The position numbers and the translations under genes were made by a program. Shown here piece after piece: positions 1 through 9,579 of a stretch of 64,000 bases of DNA; position 1 is the first letter of the stretch, and every line of letters starts with the position of its first letter. The notes beneath the pieces were generated by a model. The model was given only the letters and a program-made list of their open reading frames with translations. It was not told the origin of the DNA and made no database searches. The stretch is taken from positions 5,001-69,000 of the forward strand of contig CAJNDS010000301.1 of NCBI GenBank assembly GCA_905221605.1, read 5' to 3'. Origin of the DNA: Symbiodinium natans. Lineage: Eukaryota; Sar; Dinophyceae; Suessiales; Symbiodiniaceae.

Positions 1-200
1 CGGGCTCATGGTTGAGGGTGTGTTGGGGCTTGGGGTTTATGGACCTTGGGTTGAGGGTGTTTGGGCTTGCGGTTTGGGGTTTGATTAGGGCTCAGGCCTG
101 AGGGAATTAAGGTTTATGGTTTCGTGAGTTTAGTGTTTAGGGCTTGGGCTTTAGGACTTATTTAGGTTCAGGGCTTGGGGTTGAGCGTGTGAAGGTGTGG
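1..200. repeat. Degenerate G-strand telomere-like repeat
   Basis: Irregular units related to TTTAGGG (gggtttagg, ggcttgggg, gggttgagg) with many substitutions. No coding signal is visible. It looks like an old, decayed interstitial telomeric array. Confidence 0.6.
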
Positions 201-947
201 GGTTCCGGATGTTGCCAGTCCTACATCTGATGTGAGTTCTGCCTCCTCCGGCTGAGGCGTTACCCGTCAAGTTCCACAGCTGGGGAACTGAGCCAGCGGC
301 ACACCACCACATTTGGCGAGGCCTGCTTCGTTGGTTCTGGCCAAGCAAATGCCATTGGCACATGAGACGGAAAGGGAAAGGGAAAGGGAATAAGCACTAA
401 ATGATTTCATGAGGCCTGACATGCGCAAAAGCCCAAAGCAGACCGAAAACCCCCCACAAGCTCACTAGCTCCCTCGTGAGGGAAGCAGCCTGTGACGCAC
501 CTGAGGAGGGAAACGGGGACGACGGCAAGTCTATTCTGACACTTCGCTGCAGTACAGCTTGTTCCTGCAGAGCGCACGGTTTCAACGAGAACCCATGCTG
601 CAATGAAGACATGACCCGTGGACAACACAGGGGCAACTGCCGGAAATGTGTGGCAGTCACAAGAATCTTTCCACAACAAGTCAACACATAGGGCAAACCT
701 GAAAGCAAGTGACCAGCCTGCGCAAGCTTGGTGAAGGGCCCGGAGTTCATTCAGGGTCCTACCGACTGCATCCACCTGATCACCGCTGTTCGCCTTGACA
801 GGACGGGGTGGACAAGGGTAAGGGCAAGGGCCGGGGCCACCGAGAGGCCTGGAGCCTCGGATGCAAGCAGATCAAGCAGCACTCTTGCGATACTTCAAGA
901 GCTGAAGCAACTCCCGATGTGTCATCACCCTACCATCCTTACAAAAC
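201..947. other. Unassigned sequence with weak coding potential
   Basis: Short open frames occur on both strands, none with a recognisable motif. A plus-strand reading that ends with ILQELKQLP near 895-925 could be an exon just upstream of an introner, but the frame is not convincing. I assign no gene. Confidence 0.4.
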
Positions 948-1030
948 TAGGTAGGCCCTTGGGACATTTTATATTTTCCCTTATTGGGTTTAAGAGGATC
1001 ATATTCAGGAATGTTTTTCAGAGGGTTTTA
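948..1030. mobile_element. Introner-like element, family G, copy 1
   Basis: Begins TAGGTAGGCCCTTGGGACA and continues with a stretch also seen at 52111 and 63754 (cattttcc, gggtt.aagagga, catattcagga). The three copies share order and sequence at moderate identity. The 3' limit is approximate. Confidence 0.65.
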
Positions 1031-1085
1031 TGCCATTCTACATAAGTGTCACGTGAAAGCTTCCCAAGATGCCCCAATGATTCCA

Positions 1086-1190
1086 ACGAGTTTATCCCGC
1101 TTCCAGGATGTCTTGAAGAGGTTGCATCCTGAGATCCTTCACCACCGCCGTCCGACAAGAACTCCCCTGGGAGGATTGCTCGTAGCAACT
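1086..1190 (+). CDS. Possible exon, unknown protein
   Basis: An open plus-strand stretch reads RFQDVLKRLHPEILHHRRP. It lies between family G copy 1 and a degenerate telomeric array. The composition is coding-like but no family is recognised, and the splice sites are not resolved. Confidence 0.3.
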
Positions 1191-1559
1191 AGGGTTTAGG
1201 GCTTAGGGCTTAGGACTTGGGGTTTAGGCTTTAGTAGTAACTAGAGTGCTACTTGTTCCCGACAGCCTCGACAACTCCGGAGGGCGGTGGTGGTGTTTGC
1301 TTGCATTCAGTCGGCTGGATGCCTCAGTGGCCAAGGTCGCGGGGTATGTGCGCCTGAGCCCTTCGCAGGGACGCCGCGAAGCGGACTGGCCCAAAAAGCT
1401 TGGCGCGGCAGTTTCGCAGTTTTTGTTGTGCAGGCAGGGTGTCTAGCATCATTCCCCAAACCCTATGGAGACTGAGTCAGAACTCCTCCAGAACTCATAG
1501 TTCTAGAGACTAGCCCCCGAAACCCTTGCGATGTTGGAGAAACTGGGATTTAACCTCTG

Positions 1560-1850
1560 AGTCCCCACTCATGGGTTTAGGGTTTCTAGGGTGTATAAAC
1601 TCCTGAGCCTTGTCCCCTGAACCCCTGAACCATGGACCCTAGCCCCCTGAATCTTTGAACCCAGACTCTAAATCCTCAAGTTGCACACCTTGAGGCCTCA
1701 ATTCGACCCCAAGCCTTAACCCTTTCCCCCAAACCCAGACCCGAATTCTTAAACCCTAAGCTTCTAAACCCTGAACCCCAAATTAAGCCCTAAACCCCAA
1801 CAGGTTCTCACCCTAAACCCTAAACCCTAAACCCTAAACCACGAAATCCA
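1560..1850. repeat. Degenerate C-strand telomeric repeats
   Basis: Many CCCTAAA-related units with substitutions, ending in a perfect run of four at about 1811-1840. The run lies immediately upstream of the first exon of the PITH gene. Confidence 0.7.
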
Positions 1851-1879
1851 TCCATCCTACGACCACACGTCCTCTGCAG

Positions 1880-2700
1880 CCGGCGCCAGATCACCAGCAT
1901 CACCGTGATCGGCGGAGATGGGGGGTCAGCGCCCAGCAGCGTCAAGCCTTGGGCTTGGTTAGGATTTAGGGTTTAGGGTTTAGGGTTTAGGGTTTAGGGT
2001 TTAGGGTTTAGGGTTTAGGGTTTAGGGTTTAGGGTTTAGGGTTTAGGGTTTAGGGTTTAGGTTTAGGGTTTAGGGTTTAGGGTTTAGGGTTTAGGGTTTA
2101 GGGTTAGAGGCCTCTAGGGTTTCGGGTGTTTCGCGCTGAAAGCTTCACATTGTATTTTCTGAATCGTTGCCGCTAAGGCTGTATATCAACCGTGAAGACT
2201 TGGACTTCACTTCAGTTGGTGACATCGAGCCCACACAGGCCAAGCGTCCCGACAGCACCGGCAACTGTCAGCATGTACCTTGTGCCTCGGCCCCTAAACC
2301 CTAAACCCTAAACCCTAAACCCTAAACCCTAAACCCTAAACCCTAAACCCTAAACCCTAAACCCTAAACCCTAAACCTCTCAACTCCAGGAGGTTGACTT
2401 GGTGGAGGACTTTCATGGGGCCGTGCTGGCCTCACGTTTGTCATCGCAGCCGGCCAGTAGCAGCGGGTCCTTGGGGACGAAATGAACCCTAAAAGGGTTT
2501 ATGGTTCATATACCTTAATAGGAGTTATAGTAGTATAGGGTATATGGCCGCAATTTTAGGGTTCATTTCGTCCCCAAGGGTTTGGAGCGTGCTCTGACCC
2601 AGATTCAATTCCCGCTGCGCGCTGCGAAGTTTCTGTCCGGGGCTTAAACTGCCAAGCAGCTCATCCGAGTGTGAAGAAGCTCGGGCAGTTACTTTCATGA
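1880..2700 (+). CDS. PITH-domain protein (PITHD1-like), four exons seen, 5' part missing
   Basis: Exons are about 1880-1945, 2178-2238, 2390-2465 and 2579-2700. Joined, they read RRQITSITVIGGDGGSAPSS, then VKLYINREDLDF, then DIEPTQEVDLVEDFHG. This follows the order of the PITH domain, known from PITHD1 and TXNL1 proteins: K.KSI.IIGG..G..PS..R.FINRE..DF, then ..QE..L.E...G. PITH proteins bind the proteasome or act as thioredoxin-like cofactors; the role here is inferred from family only. The first two introns open with GC and close with AG, and hold telomeric arrays in opposite orientations. The third intron is an introner (2470-2578) with GGTC/GGTT at its edges. The frame stays open across all four exons to a TGA at 2698-2700. 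The tail after DFHG no longer resembles PITH, so the gene may be truncated or the last exon may be mis-assigned. N-terminal exons were not found upstream. Confidence 0.7.
1965..2105 (+). repeat. Interstitial telomeric array (TTTAGGG), about 20 units, in an intron
   Basis: Near-perfect TTTAGGG units with one GTTTAGG slip. The array fills most of the first visible intron of the PITH gene (1946-2177), G-rich strand in the sense orientation. Confidence 0.95.
2292..2377 (-). repeat. Interstitial telomeric array (CCCTAAA), about 12 units, in an intron
   Basis: Perfect CCCTAAA units inside the second PITH intron (2239-2389), opposite in orientation to the array in the first intron. Confidence 0.95.
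2470..2578. mobile_element. Introner, family L, copy 1
   Basis: Terminal inverted repeats start CTTGGGGACGAAATG and end CATTTCGTCCCCAAG, with the match extending about 25 bp inward. Flanks are GGTC (2466-2469) and GGTT (2579-2582), a probable 4-bp target duplication. Removing 2466-2578 keeps the PITH frame open. Confidence 0.8.
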
Positions 2701-3880
2701 TGAGGTCTGTCACATGTGTGAGCCTCTACTTTCCGCACAGCCCCGACCCAAGAGATGGAGTTAATCTGCTTTAAGTGCTGATGGCAGATAGCAGTTAACA
2801 TGCACATGGACTCTGAGGTTTCAGAGGAGAACGAACGCGGATCCACTGGATTGGCCTTTGGGGCGTTGGATCCGAGCACAAGCGTCAGGCGCCTTTCGTC
2901 AGCCATTGGCTTGTCACGCAGTTCCTGTCCTTGACTTGAAGCGGAAATGAACTTGCCGAGCCAGTAGCGGTGTTTCTGCCGACAAGATTGGGGGATGACG
3001 TTTGTGCCTTGGCCTAGCCAGGCGGTGATGACCGTCTATGAGGCAGGGGCTTCTCAGAATCACTTGCGCACCTGAAGCCCGAAGTGAAAAAACTCTCCTG
3101 AGAGCGCTGCGAAGGCCATAGGCAATGCCAAAGATAACGATGTGAAGGACGATGCCCTGCGCCCAGGTGTAATGCAAGATGGTGGGAGGGTCTGTTGTCA
3201 CATTGTTAGCCAGCACGAGACGATGGAGAGGAGCGATGCGCGTCCAGTGTTGCTAAGCACATCATGACCCCAGGTCCTACCAACGATGGACGCTGCCTGA
3301 ATAGTGTACTGGGCGCTTGCCACAAGAGCAACGAGAGCCCGCAGGATAGACCTTAAGCCTCCTGACATGATTGACATGACATGATGTGCGAGAAAGAGCC
3401 GGCCAGTCGTGCCCATGACTTCCATGTCATCCTAAAGTCTTGCTGAGTGCTTTGAAGTGCCGTGCGGCTCAAAGAGTTTCCCCCCAACAGCTTGAAGGAG
3501 AGGGAACACCCGTGCACAAACTTGCAGAAGCTGTGGTCGGAAGCATCTTAGGTACATCGTGCCACCCAGAGTAATTAGCAGTCAGTTCAGTTGCCTTGCT
3601 TCACCGTGCTAGGCATGCGCCTCATCAATTCCGGGATGTTTGTGGTAATGAAGCAGGACTTCGGGACGATGACACGGCGGCAGTACCAACTGCCAAGCAT
3701 GAGTAATCATGTGTAAGCGTCTCAGGTCGCTCTGTCATAAGCCCTAATCAGGTTCGATGGGTGGCTGTCCAAAGTTTGAAGCTGAGATGCCGCCCTAAGT
3801 TGCCGCCATGCCGGCAGAAGAGCTAATGCTTGCAGGCGAAGCTCCTCTGAGGAGCACTGCAGTCTCCACATGAGGTTTTT
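2701..3880. other. No gene assigned; possible 3' region of the PITH gene
   Basis: Complex sequence without telomeric repeats. Several short open frames exist on both strands but none carries a recognisable motif. A poly-T run (3877-3890) and an adjacent GA-rich stretch close it. Confidence 0.4.
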
Positions 3881-4306
3881 TTTTTTTTTTGCGTTATTCG
3901 GGTTGGGATACGCGTGCGAGAGAGGGAGAGGGAGAGAGGGAGAGAGAGAGCGCGCGTGGCATGCAAATGGAAGCCTTTGTTGAAGAAATGAGCACCTCTT
4001 ATGAGGTACCCAACAAACGACCATGGGTTGGAACACTGCCAAGTATCAAAGACGGTTCAAGGCGCAGGGTGTTTGCAGAAACTCGGCAGGAGGAGTCCTG
4101 CATGGGATCCCTGGCAAAGCAATGCCGACACTTGCCCTGGCCGGATGCTGTAGCGTGGCGCAGCATTGGACATACCCCAAGCCCTCTAAATCTTACAAAA
4201 CCACAGAGAGCCTCAGAAGCACCCCGAAACCCTGAACCCCTAGTTATAGGCTCTCAACCATCAATCCCAAAAGGCCCTGAACTTTAGCAACCCGAGATTC
4301 CAAAAG

Positions 4307-4400
4307 TCGTGGTCCCTTACAGCCAGGTGCGGCTCTTGGAGCGGTCTCTGGCAAAGGCAGCCCCAAACCTTGCGCTTCACACGTCGGCGCGGCCCTTGGG
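4307..4400 (+). CDS. Probable exon, unknown protein
   Basis: After the acceptor CAAAAG the plus frame reads VVPYSQVRLLERSLAKAAP and stays open to 4400. There GT begins a telomeric array (GTGTAGGGTTTAGGG), so the donor lies at the edge of the repeat. The leucine/alanine-rich helical character would suit a helical-repeat protein such as the nearby PPR gene, but no PPR signature is visible. Confidence 0.5.
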
Positions 4401-4401
4401 G

Positions 4402-4438
4402 TGTAGGGTTTAGGGTTTAGGGTTTAGGGTTTAGGGGT
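4402..4438 (+). repeat. Interstitial telomeric array (TTTAGGG)
   Basis: About five TTTAGGG units directly abutting the exon end at 4400. Confidence 0.85.
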
Positions 4439-4900
4439 TCACGGCTTAGGGCGGCTTCTGGGCAGATAGGGCTGAGGGTTTAGGGATTCAGGGTTACGGC
4501 TTTATAGGGTGGGCGTAGTTGTTTTGGACCCTTCTTGAAAATCTTCAAGGTTGTAAGCTTTATGCGAGGCTTGTAGTACTTGTAGGGCTTCAGGGAAGAT
4601 CTCTTGGGGTTTAGGGTTTGAACTTTAATTGGGTGGAGGGTTAACGTTCACAGGGTGTGGGGCGTAGAGGGTTTAGGCTTGACAGTACTAAGCTTTTTAG
4701 GCGGTTTAGGGCTGTAGAAGGACGCCCTGGAACCAATATCCACCAGGATGGAAGCGGTTTAAGGAGATTTTGTTCAGAGTGATCCCGAAGCCCTCAACCC
4801 TGAACCCTAAACCCTGGACCGCCTTCGGAGTGATTCAGGTGAAGTCCCAGGTTTTCGGTGCTCACTGCAATGCTTTTAGGCGTAGGGTTTAGGCCACAAG

Positions 4901-5606
4901 TTGCCCCGAGGTCATTGCGGCTTGCGGAAGGGGCTCAAACTGGCCACTCGCGATCGCTCTGCTGCAGGATGCCCGATGCGACTTTGGCTGGACCCTAAAC
5001 CCTAAACCCTAGACCCGAGACCCTAAACCCTAAACCCTAACCCCTAAACCCCTAACCCCTAAACCCTAAACCCTAGACCCTAACCATAAACCCTAAACCC
5101 TAAAGGCCTGAGAATTCATAAAGCTGAAAATGGACATCCCAGGTCGCCAGCTGCGCCCCGATGTGCCAGCCCTGAACGCCGTGTTGACCGCCTTGGGCCG
5201 TGCAGGCCGCTGGCGCGAGGCACATGGTGGTTTTCGCTATTCTACTATGGGCTCAAGAACCCACAAAAAACAAAAACACAAATGAAAACCCTGTGTATTG
5301 CCCTCATAAGGAGGATTATTTCTTATTTTTTGGGGGGTGCTGAAGCAATGCCTTATTGGGGTCCTGATGATAAGGGAATTTGTTGGTTGGTTCTTAAGCA
5401 AGTAGCAGCTACAGCGTGACCATTCATGAAACACTAGGAGCTGCCGGTATGCCAAACCCTAAACCCTAAACCCTAAACCCTAAACCCTAAACCCTAGTAC
5501 AAGGATGAATTGACAATCATGTCGCGTATTGAAACCCTTGAGCCCCCCAACCGTTCAACTCCAGGCTGGGGAGTTGCTGGACACGGCGACATCCTGGTGC
5601 GCCCTA
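4901..5606 (+). CDS. Pentatricopeptide repeat (PPR) protein, partial, three exons
   Basis: Exon about 4901-4990 reads CPEVIAACGRGSNWPLAIAL, a PPR helix pair (compare the dinoflagellate pattern ISACEKGGQWQRALSLL). Its donor is GA and the intron opens directly as GACCCTAAACCC. Exon about 5124-5227 reads QLRPDVPALNAVLTALGRAG followed by RWREA, a second PPR unit. Exon about 5565-5606 reads AGELLDTATSWCAL, a possible third. PPR proteins bind organellar RNA and act in its editing, cleavage or translation; here that is family knowledge. The introns contain telomeric arrays and a family H introner. More PPR-like exons occur at 7545 and 9580-11003, so this may be part of one large gene. Confidence 0.65.
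4992..5106 (-). repeat. Degenerate CCCTAAA array inside PPR intron
   Basis: CCCTAAA units mixed with CCCTAGA and CCCCTAA variants. The array begins at the GA donor of the preceding exon. Confidence 0.8.
5242..5405. mobile_element. Introner-like element, family H, copy 1
   Basis: The ends are inverted: 5' CTACTATGGGCTCAAGAACC against 3' GGTTCTTAAGCAAGTAG. Related ends occur at 12541-12611, 30140-30243 and 49394-49520. It follows the PPR exon that ends near 5227. Confidence 0.65.
5456..5497 (-). repeat. Interstitial telomeric array (CCCTAAA), six units
   Basis: Perfect CCCTAAA units between PPR exons. Confidence 0.9.
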
Positions 5607-5609
5607 GGG

Positions 5610-7540
5610 CCCTAGGGTTTAGGGTGCGCCCTCCCGTATAACATCCGTCTGCTTACAGGGTTAGGGCAATTGTAAGAATACCGTTCCCTTCATTTCCTTT
5701 CGCACCAACCTCAACTAATGCTGTTTTGTTCCACTCGAGGCACTTGGCTTGGATGGTTGGGGGTCATGAATTATGGATCTGCGTGGCACGCCATCTGCAA
5801 TGATCGTACTGAAAAATAAGCCGCAAAACCGAATGTGGTAGTTATTCCTTTCTTACTTCTGAATCCCTTCCAGCTGAATTCTGGGTTTCCATCCGCATCC
5901 TTCGCAAGGGTTCCCAAGTGAGGGTGTTGTGGAAATGCCAGACGCCAAAGAGGATTCAGCTTTTATTCTAGGCGTGCCTGCGAGGTACCTCCAGCCATCT
6001 GTCGTTTCATTCGGCGCCTTGCTTGACGCATCTCAACATGCGCTTGGCCGGTGGTTCAACTGTGTTTTTATACAGTATTGGCTGCTGTTGCCATTGAACT
6101 TCTGCAAATCTGCAAGAACAGTCATTGCTGATGCTCAGCAAAGTGGGAGCCATGCTTTGAGAATGTAAACAAGCACAAGTCACATGTGCGCACAAGCATG
6201 CATGCAGTCCCACCCACTCACCGTCACTCACCCACCACCCACTCACCCCCCCCCCCCCCCCCCACCGGCGCACCCACACCAACAAACAAAAGTCAAACAC
6301 CATTATCACAAAGCACTCACAGACAAACTACAAATCACAACAAATCACAAAACAAACACAAAAACAACCTCAAAAGTCACACACATCCACACACACACAC
6401 ACACACAAACGCAGCCGCCGCAAGTGCAAATGCACACAACACAGCCGACCGCAGGAAAGGTTAGTACCGTAAAATTTTTGCTGCACCCATCATTTCACAA
6501 CAGCTTGCGCATGTGTGTCAAGCATTAATTACATACTTGCATGTCAGATTGGTCAGCCGACAAGTACCCGACAGTGGCCAGCGGATCAAGGAAGCTTGTC
6601 AAACCCTTTGCGTGTCCAACACGTGTGGTGTCCCTTTGCTGCCACGGTGTCCGTGTCCACGGCAAGCTCTTTTCCCTGCAAACAAAGGCTCAGCCGAAAA
6701 CGAAACCCCAAAATCCCGAAGCACCAAACCCATTGCTCTCAACTCACTGGGCCTTAGATCTATTATGTACCCTATATTTGGCTGAAGCGGAACAGAATTT
6801 TGATGTTTAGATATCTGGCTACCCCCAAGGCACTGCTATCTCGCGAAAGGGACGAACCCCACTCAGGGCCTTGCTCGGGCCACCCGCTGGCAACAAGCAC
6901 TGTGCGTCCTGGATGACGACAACGCGCACCCCGGCCAGCAGAGGACGGTTTCTGATTTTTGCGCTGGTGCGTTTACAAGGTTTGCTACCCCCGGAGAATC
7001 CCGCACAGTATCCCAGCACAGAATCGTGCTGAGAACTGCGCAGATTATCCCTGAAATGCCCGAGAGAATCCCGCAAGGCACCGCATCCCGCGAGTGTGCC
7101 GAATCTCAAAAAGTGCCCACGGGACCCTCTGCAGCGCATCCCTGGAGCGCGAACTCATACAGATTCAGGGGGGGTGTCGTTCGAAGCAAATAGCGGAGTT
7201 AGCATGTTGAGCGGACTGTCACACATCCCAGTAAGTTGAAGCTTTGTGGACCCATCCGAAGTTGCAGCAGGATTCATATGAAGATGCTGCTCCGCACAGT
7301 CCCAGAACCCGTGGTGCACCACACCTGCAAGCGACACGTTAAGGCAAGTCGGCCGAATTGCTTTCAACTCCACCCTCACTGCCTGTGCTCCTTGCCTGAA
7401 GTTAGTCGAGGGTGTGTTCCTATGATTGTCATTATGATTAGTAATTCTTATTAAAGGGCTCAAAAGAGCCTTGCCGAACTTGCTGAAATGGAGCGAAGTG
7501 CAGAGGCTGCAGCGAAGTAGGGCAACTCAAGCCAAGCACC
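5610..7540. other. Gene-poor stretch with CA-rich low complexity
   Basis: No supported exon. It contains a C17 homopolymer (about 6246-6262), CA-rich low-complexity sequence with ACACAC runs (about 6175-6440), and moderately complex sequence at 6500-7470 with open frames on both strands but no motif. It may be a long intron of the PPR gene or an intergenic region. Confidence 0.45.
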
Positions 7541-7544
7541 TCAG

Positions 7545-7625
7545 GAGCGAGCATTTGAGTGGTCGCAAGCGCTGCACCTGCTGCACGAGATGCAGCAGCT
7601 CCTTTGTCTACAGAGCGCCTCCGTC
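7545..7625 (+). CDS. PPR-like exon
   Basis: After the acceptor CACCTCAG the frame reads ERAFEWSQALHLLHEMQQLL, matching the second helix of a PPR unit (..W..AL.LL.EM). It lies between the PPR exons at 4901-5606 and 9580-11003 on the same strand and probably belongs with one of them. Confidence 0.55.
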
Positions 7626-8079
7626 ATTCCCTACTAAGAACCACCAGGTTTGGGGTTTAGCATTTAGGTTTTTCGTTGAGAGGGGTCCAGAGTTTGAATT
7701 ATGGGGCTTGGGAACCAGCTGCATCAACATGAAGTATTGCAAGCTTGATTGCAATACTGCTCGTGCTGATCGCTTGTAGTGATACCAGTCCATAGCAATC
7801 ATAATATTGCTTGTCGGGTAGGCTGCCTTGAAGGTCTTCACCAAGACGATTTCAGCATGGTCGTTCTGAAGCCGGTTTACACAGCCATGCATCCTTCATC
7901 ATCAGACTAGGGTGTTTCTGTTTTCTGAAAGTTGTCTTTATTTCAGCGCTTCGCCCGCGCCAAGTCTGAGCAATTAGCCCCCGGGCAGTGTCGTGCATCT
8001 TGCGCATGATACTTGAAAGCATTGTTCAGACAATGACACGAGGCAACCAGTTGTGAACGCAAGAACCGGTGTGATCGTC

Positions 8080-9258
8080 ATGGCCTATCATGCTTGCCTT
8101 CCACCCTGCCGGCCTCCGCTTGGGTCAGTCAAGCTTGCCTCCACCCACCCTCTCCGGCGGCCTTCGCTTGGGGCAGTCAAGCCAGCCTCCAGCCTGCTTC
8201 TCCCTTACGCCGCACGTCATGTTCTAGCGTCGGCAGCAGGCCTTGCAGTCCGACGATGGGGCAGATGTCGCAAGCAAAGCGCGGCTGCATCACCTGCATT
8301 GCATAATACTTCTGTCGGTCGAGCCTGGATTTGCAAGAAAGATATTGCAGAGATTTTCAGCCATGTAGGCGGCGTCCAGTTCGACTTGCTCGAAGAGGAG
8401 GTCTCCTTGGACCCACATGATGAAGACAATAATTACATGTACTCATGTTTTCGATCAAGGAGCGGTGGCCGTCTTACCCGTGAGATTGTGGACGAAGATT
8501 TCGTTCTTGTTGGAGATGACAAATGTGGCTTGTCAGCAGTTTTCGATGTACAAGTGCCTCCGGGAGCAACCTTGTCAGTACAAATGAGCACATGGGTCAA
8601 CCCCCGCCACAGCGGATTCGGCGTGGAGGAATCGTCATGCTTCGGGGTTGGAATGGTCCCATACGGATGTGGCAAGGTGCAAGAGTGGCTTCGTGACGAA
8701 TTCCAAACCTGCATTGAAGATGGCGTACAGTACTACTGTGCCTTTGCTTGGGAAGAGCAGAAGTCTGATGACAGAAAGGGTCCCGGTAGCTTGGGAGGAC
8801 TGGCGGGCTTGCTTGAGCTTGCTCGTCGCTCACCTGACTCCATGATGCGGTATACTCTGGATGTTGTGCAAGGAGGATCCAGCATTCACCATTCCAAGCA
8901 AACAAAGCTGAGCTTGGAGATGATCGACGTAAGACTCCGTCGTGATGCATCCGGGGAGACTGAGCTTAGTTTCGCGCATGGAGCAGAAGTGTTCAAGGTC
9001 AAACGTCCAGCACAAGATGCACATATGCAGCTTTACTTCAATTGCCTTGGCTGGGCAGACAACATGACGTACGTTCAGATACACAAGGTCGCCTACGATC
9101 CGCCGCTTTGTGACAGGAATGCCTCCGAAAGGGGCAGTGGCTCAAAGAAGCGAGCAAGTGAGGAGGACTTTCCCGATTATTCCAAAATCTTGAGAGCCGA
9201 TCCGCAGCTACGCAAGCAAGTTGACGAGTTGATCAAAAACTCAAGCAGCAGTAGATAG
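8080..9258 (+). CDS. Conserved-looking protein of unknown function, 392 residues, intronless
   Basis: A single uninterrupted frame with ATG in good context (gtcATGG) and TAG stop; in-frame GTG codons upstream are not needed. The first 70 residues are rich in Pro, Ala and Arg and contain a tandem duplication (PPLGSVKLAS, then PSLGAVKPAS) also visible in the DNA at about 8105-8190. This region could be an organelle-targeting leader. Residues about 85-350 look globular, with alternating beta-like stretches (SAVFDVQVPPGATLSVQMST; LSLEMIDVRLRRD). The C-terminus is charged and helical (KKRASEEDFPDYSKILRADP). I do not recognise a family. It has no introns or telomeric repeats while its neighbours are cut into short exons, which would suit a recently retroposed copy. 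No spliced-leader relic or poly-A tail was seen. It sits between PPR exons on the same strand, so it may be nested in a PPR intron. Confidence 0.7.
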   Translation: MAYHACLPPCRPPLGSVKLASTHPLRRPSLGAVKPASSLLLPYAARHVLASAAGLAVRRWGRCRKQSAAASPALHNTSVGRAWICKKDIAEIFSHVGGVQFDLLEEEVSLDPHDEDNNYMYSCFRSRSGGRLTREIVDEDFVLVGDDKCGLSAVFDVQVPPGATLSVQMSTWVNPRHSGFGVEESSCFGVGMVPYGCGKVQEWLRDEFQTCIEDGVQYYCAFAWEEQKSDDRKGPGSLGGLAGLLELARRSPDSMMRYTLDVVQGGSSIHHSKQTKLSLEMIDVRLRRDASGETELSFAHGAEVFKVKRPAQDAHMQLYFNCLGWADNMTYVQIHKVAYDPPLCDRNASERGSGSKKRASEEDFPDYSKILRADPQLRKQVDELIKNSSSSR

Positions 9259-9509
9259 TTTGGCTTCTCGATGGATGGCACTACAAGGCATGAAAAGGCT
9301 CAGGACTGCGGTAGCGTTCATCTGTGCTGTACACCATGTCTATCACCTCAGCCTATTCCTTAACCCCGAGCCCCACACGCACATTCGCAGGCGATGATCC
9401 CGTATGTGTGTTTCTCGAAAATGCTCTAGAAACCTTTGACAAGCCATGTACCTTAAGACTGAAAAGCCATTCTGCAAAGCACAGCCGGCCGGACCTCGCA
9501 TCTTCACCA

Positions 9510-9556
9510 GCAACCCTAAACCCTAAACCCTCAACCCTAAACCCTAAACCCTAAAT
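9510..9556 (-). repeat. Interstitial telomeric array (CCCTAAA)
   Basis: About six units including one CCCTCAA variant, just upstream of the PPR exon at 9580. Confidence 0.85.
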
Positions 9557-9579
9557 CCGAACCCCTGAAGCCAAGCCAG

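Noticed and set aside
6184-6528. Pro/Thr/His-rich frames near 6.2-6.5 kb
   Set aside because: Low-complexity CA- and C-rich DNA; no conserved motif.
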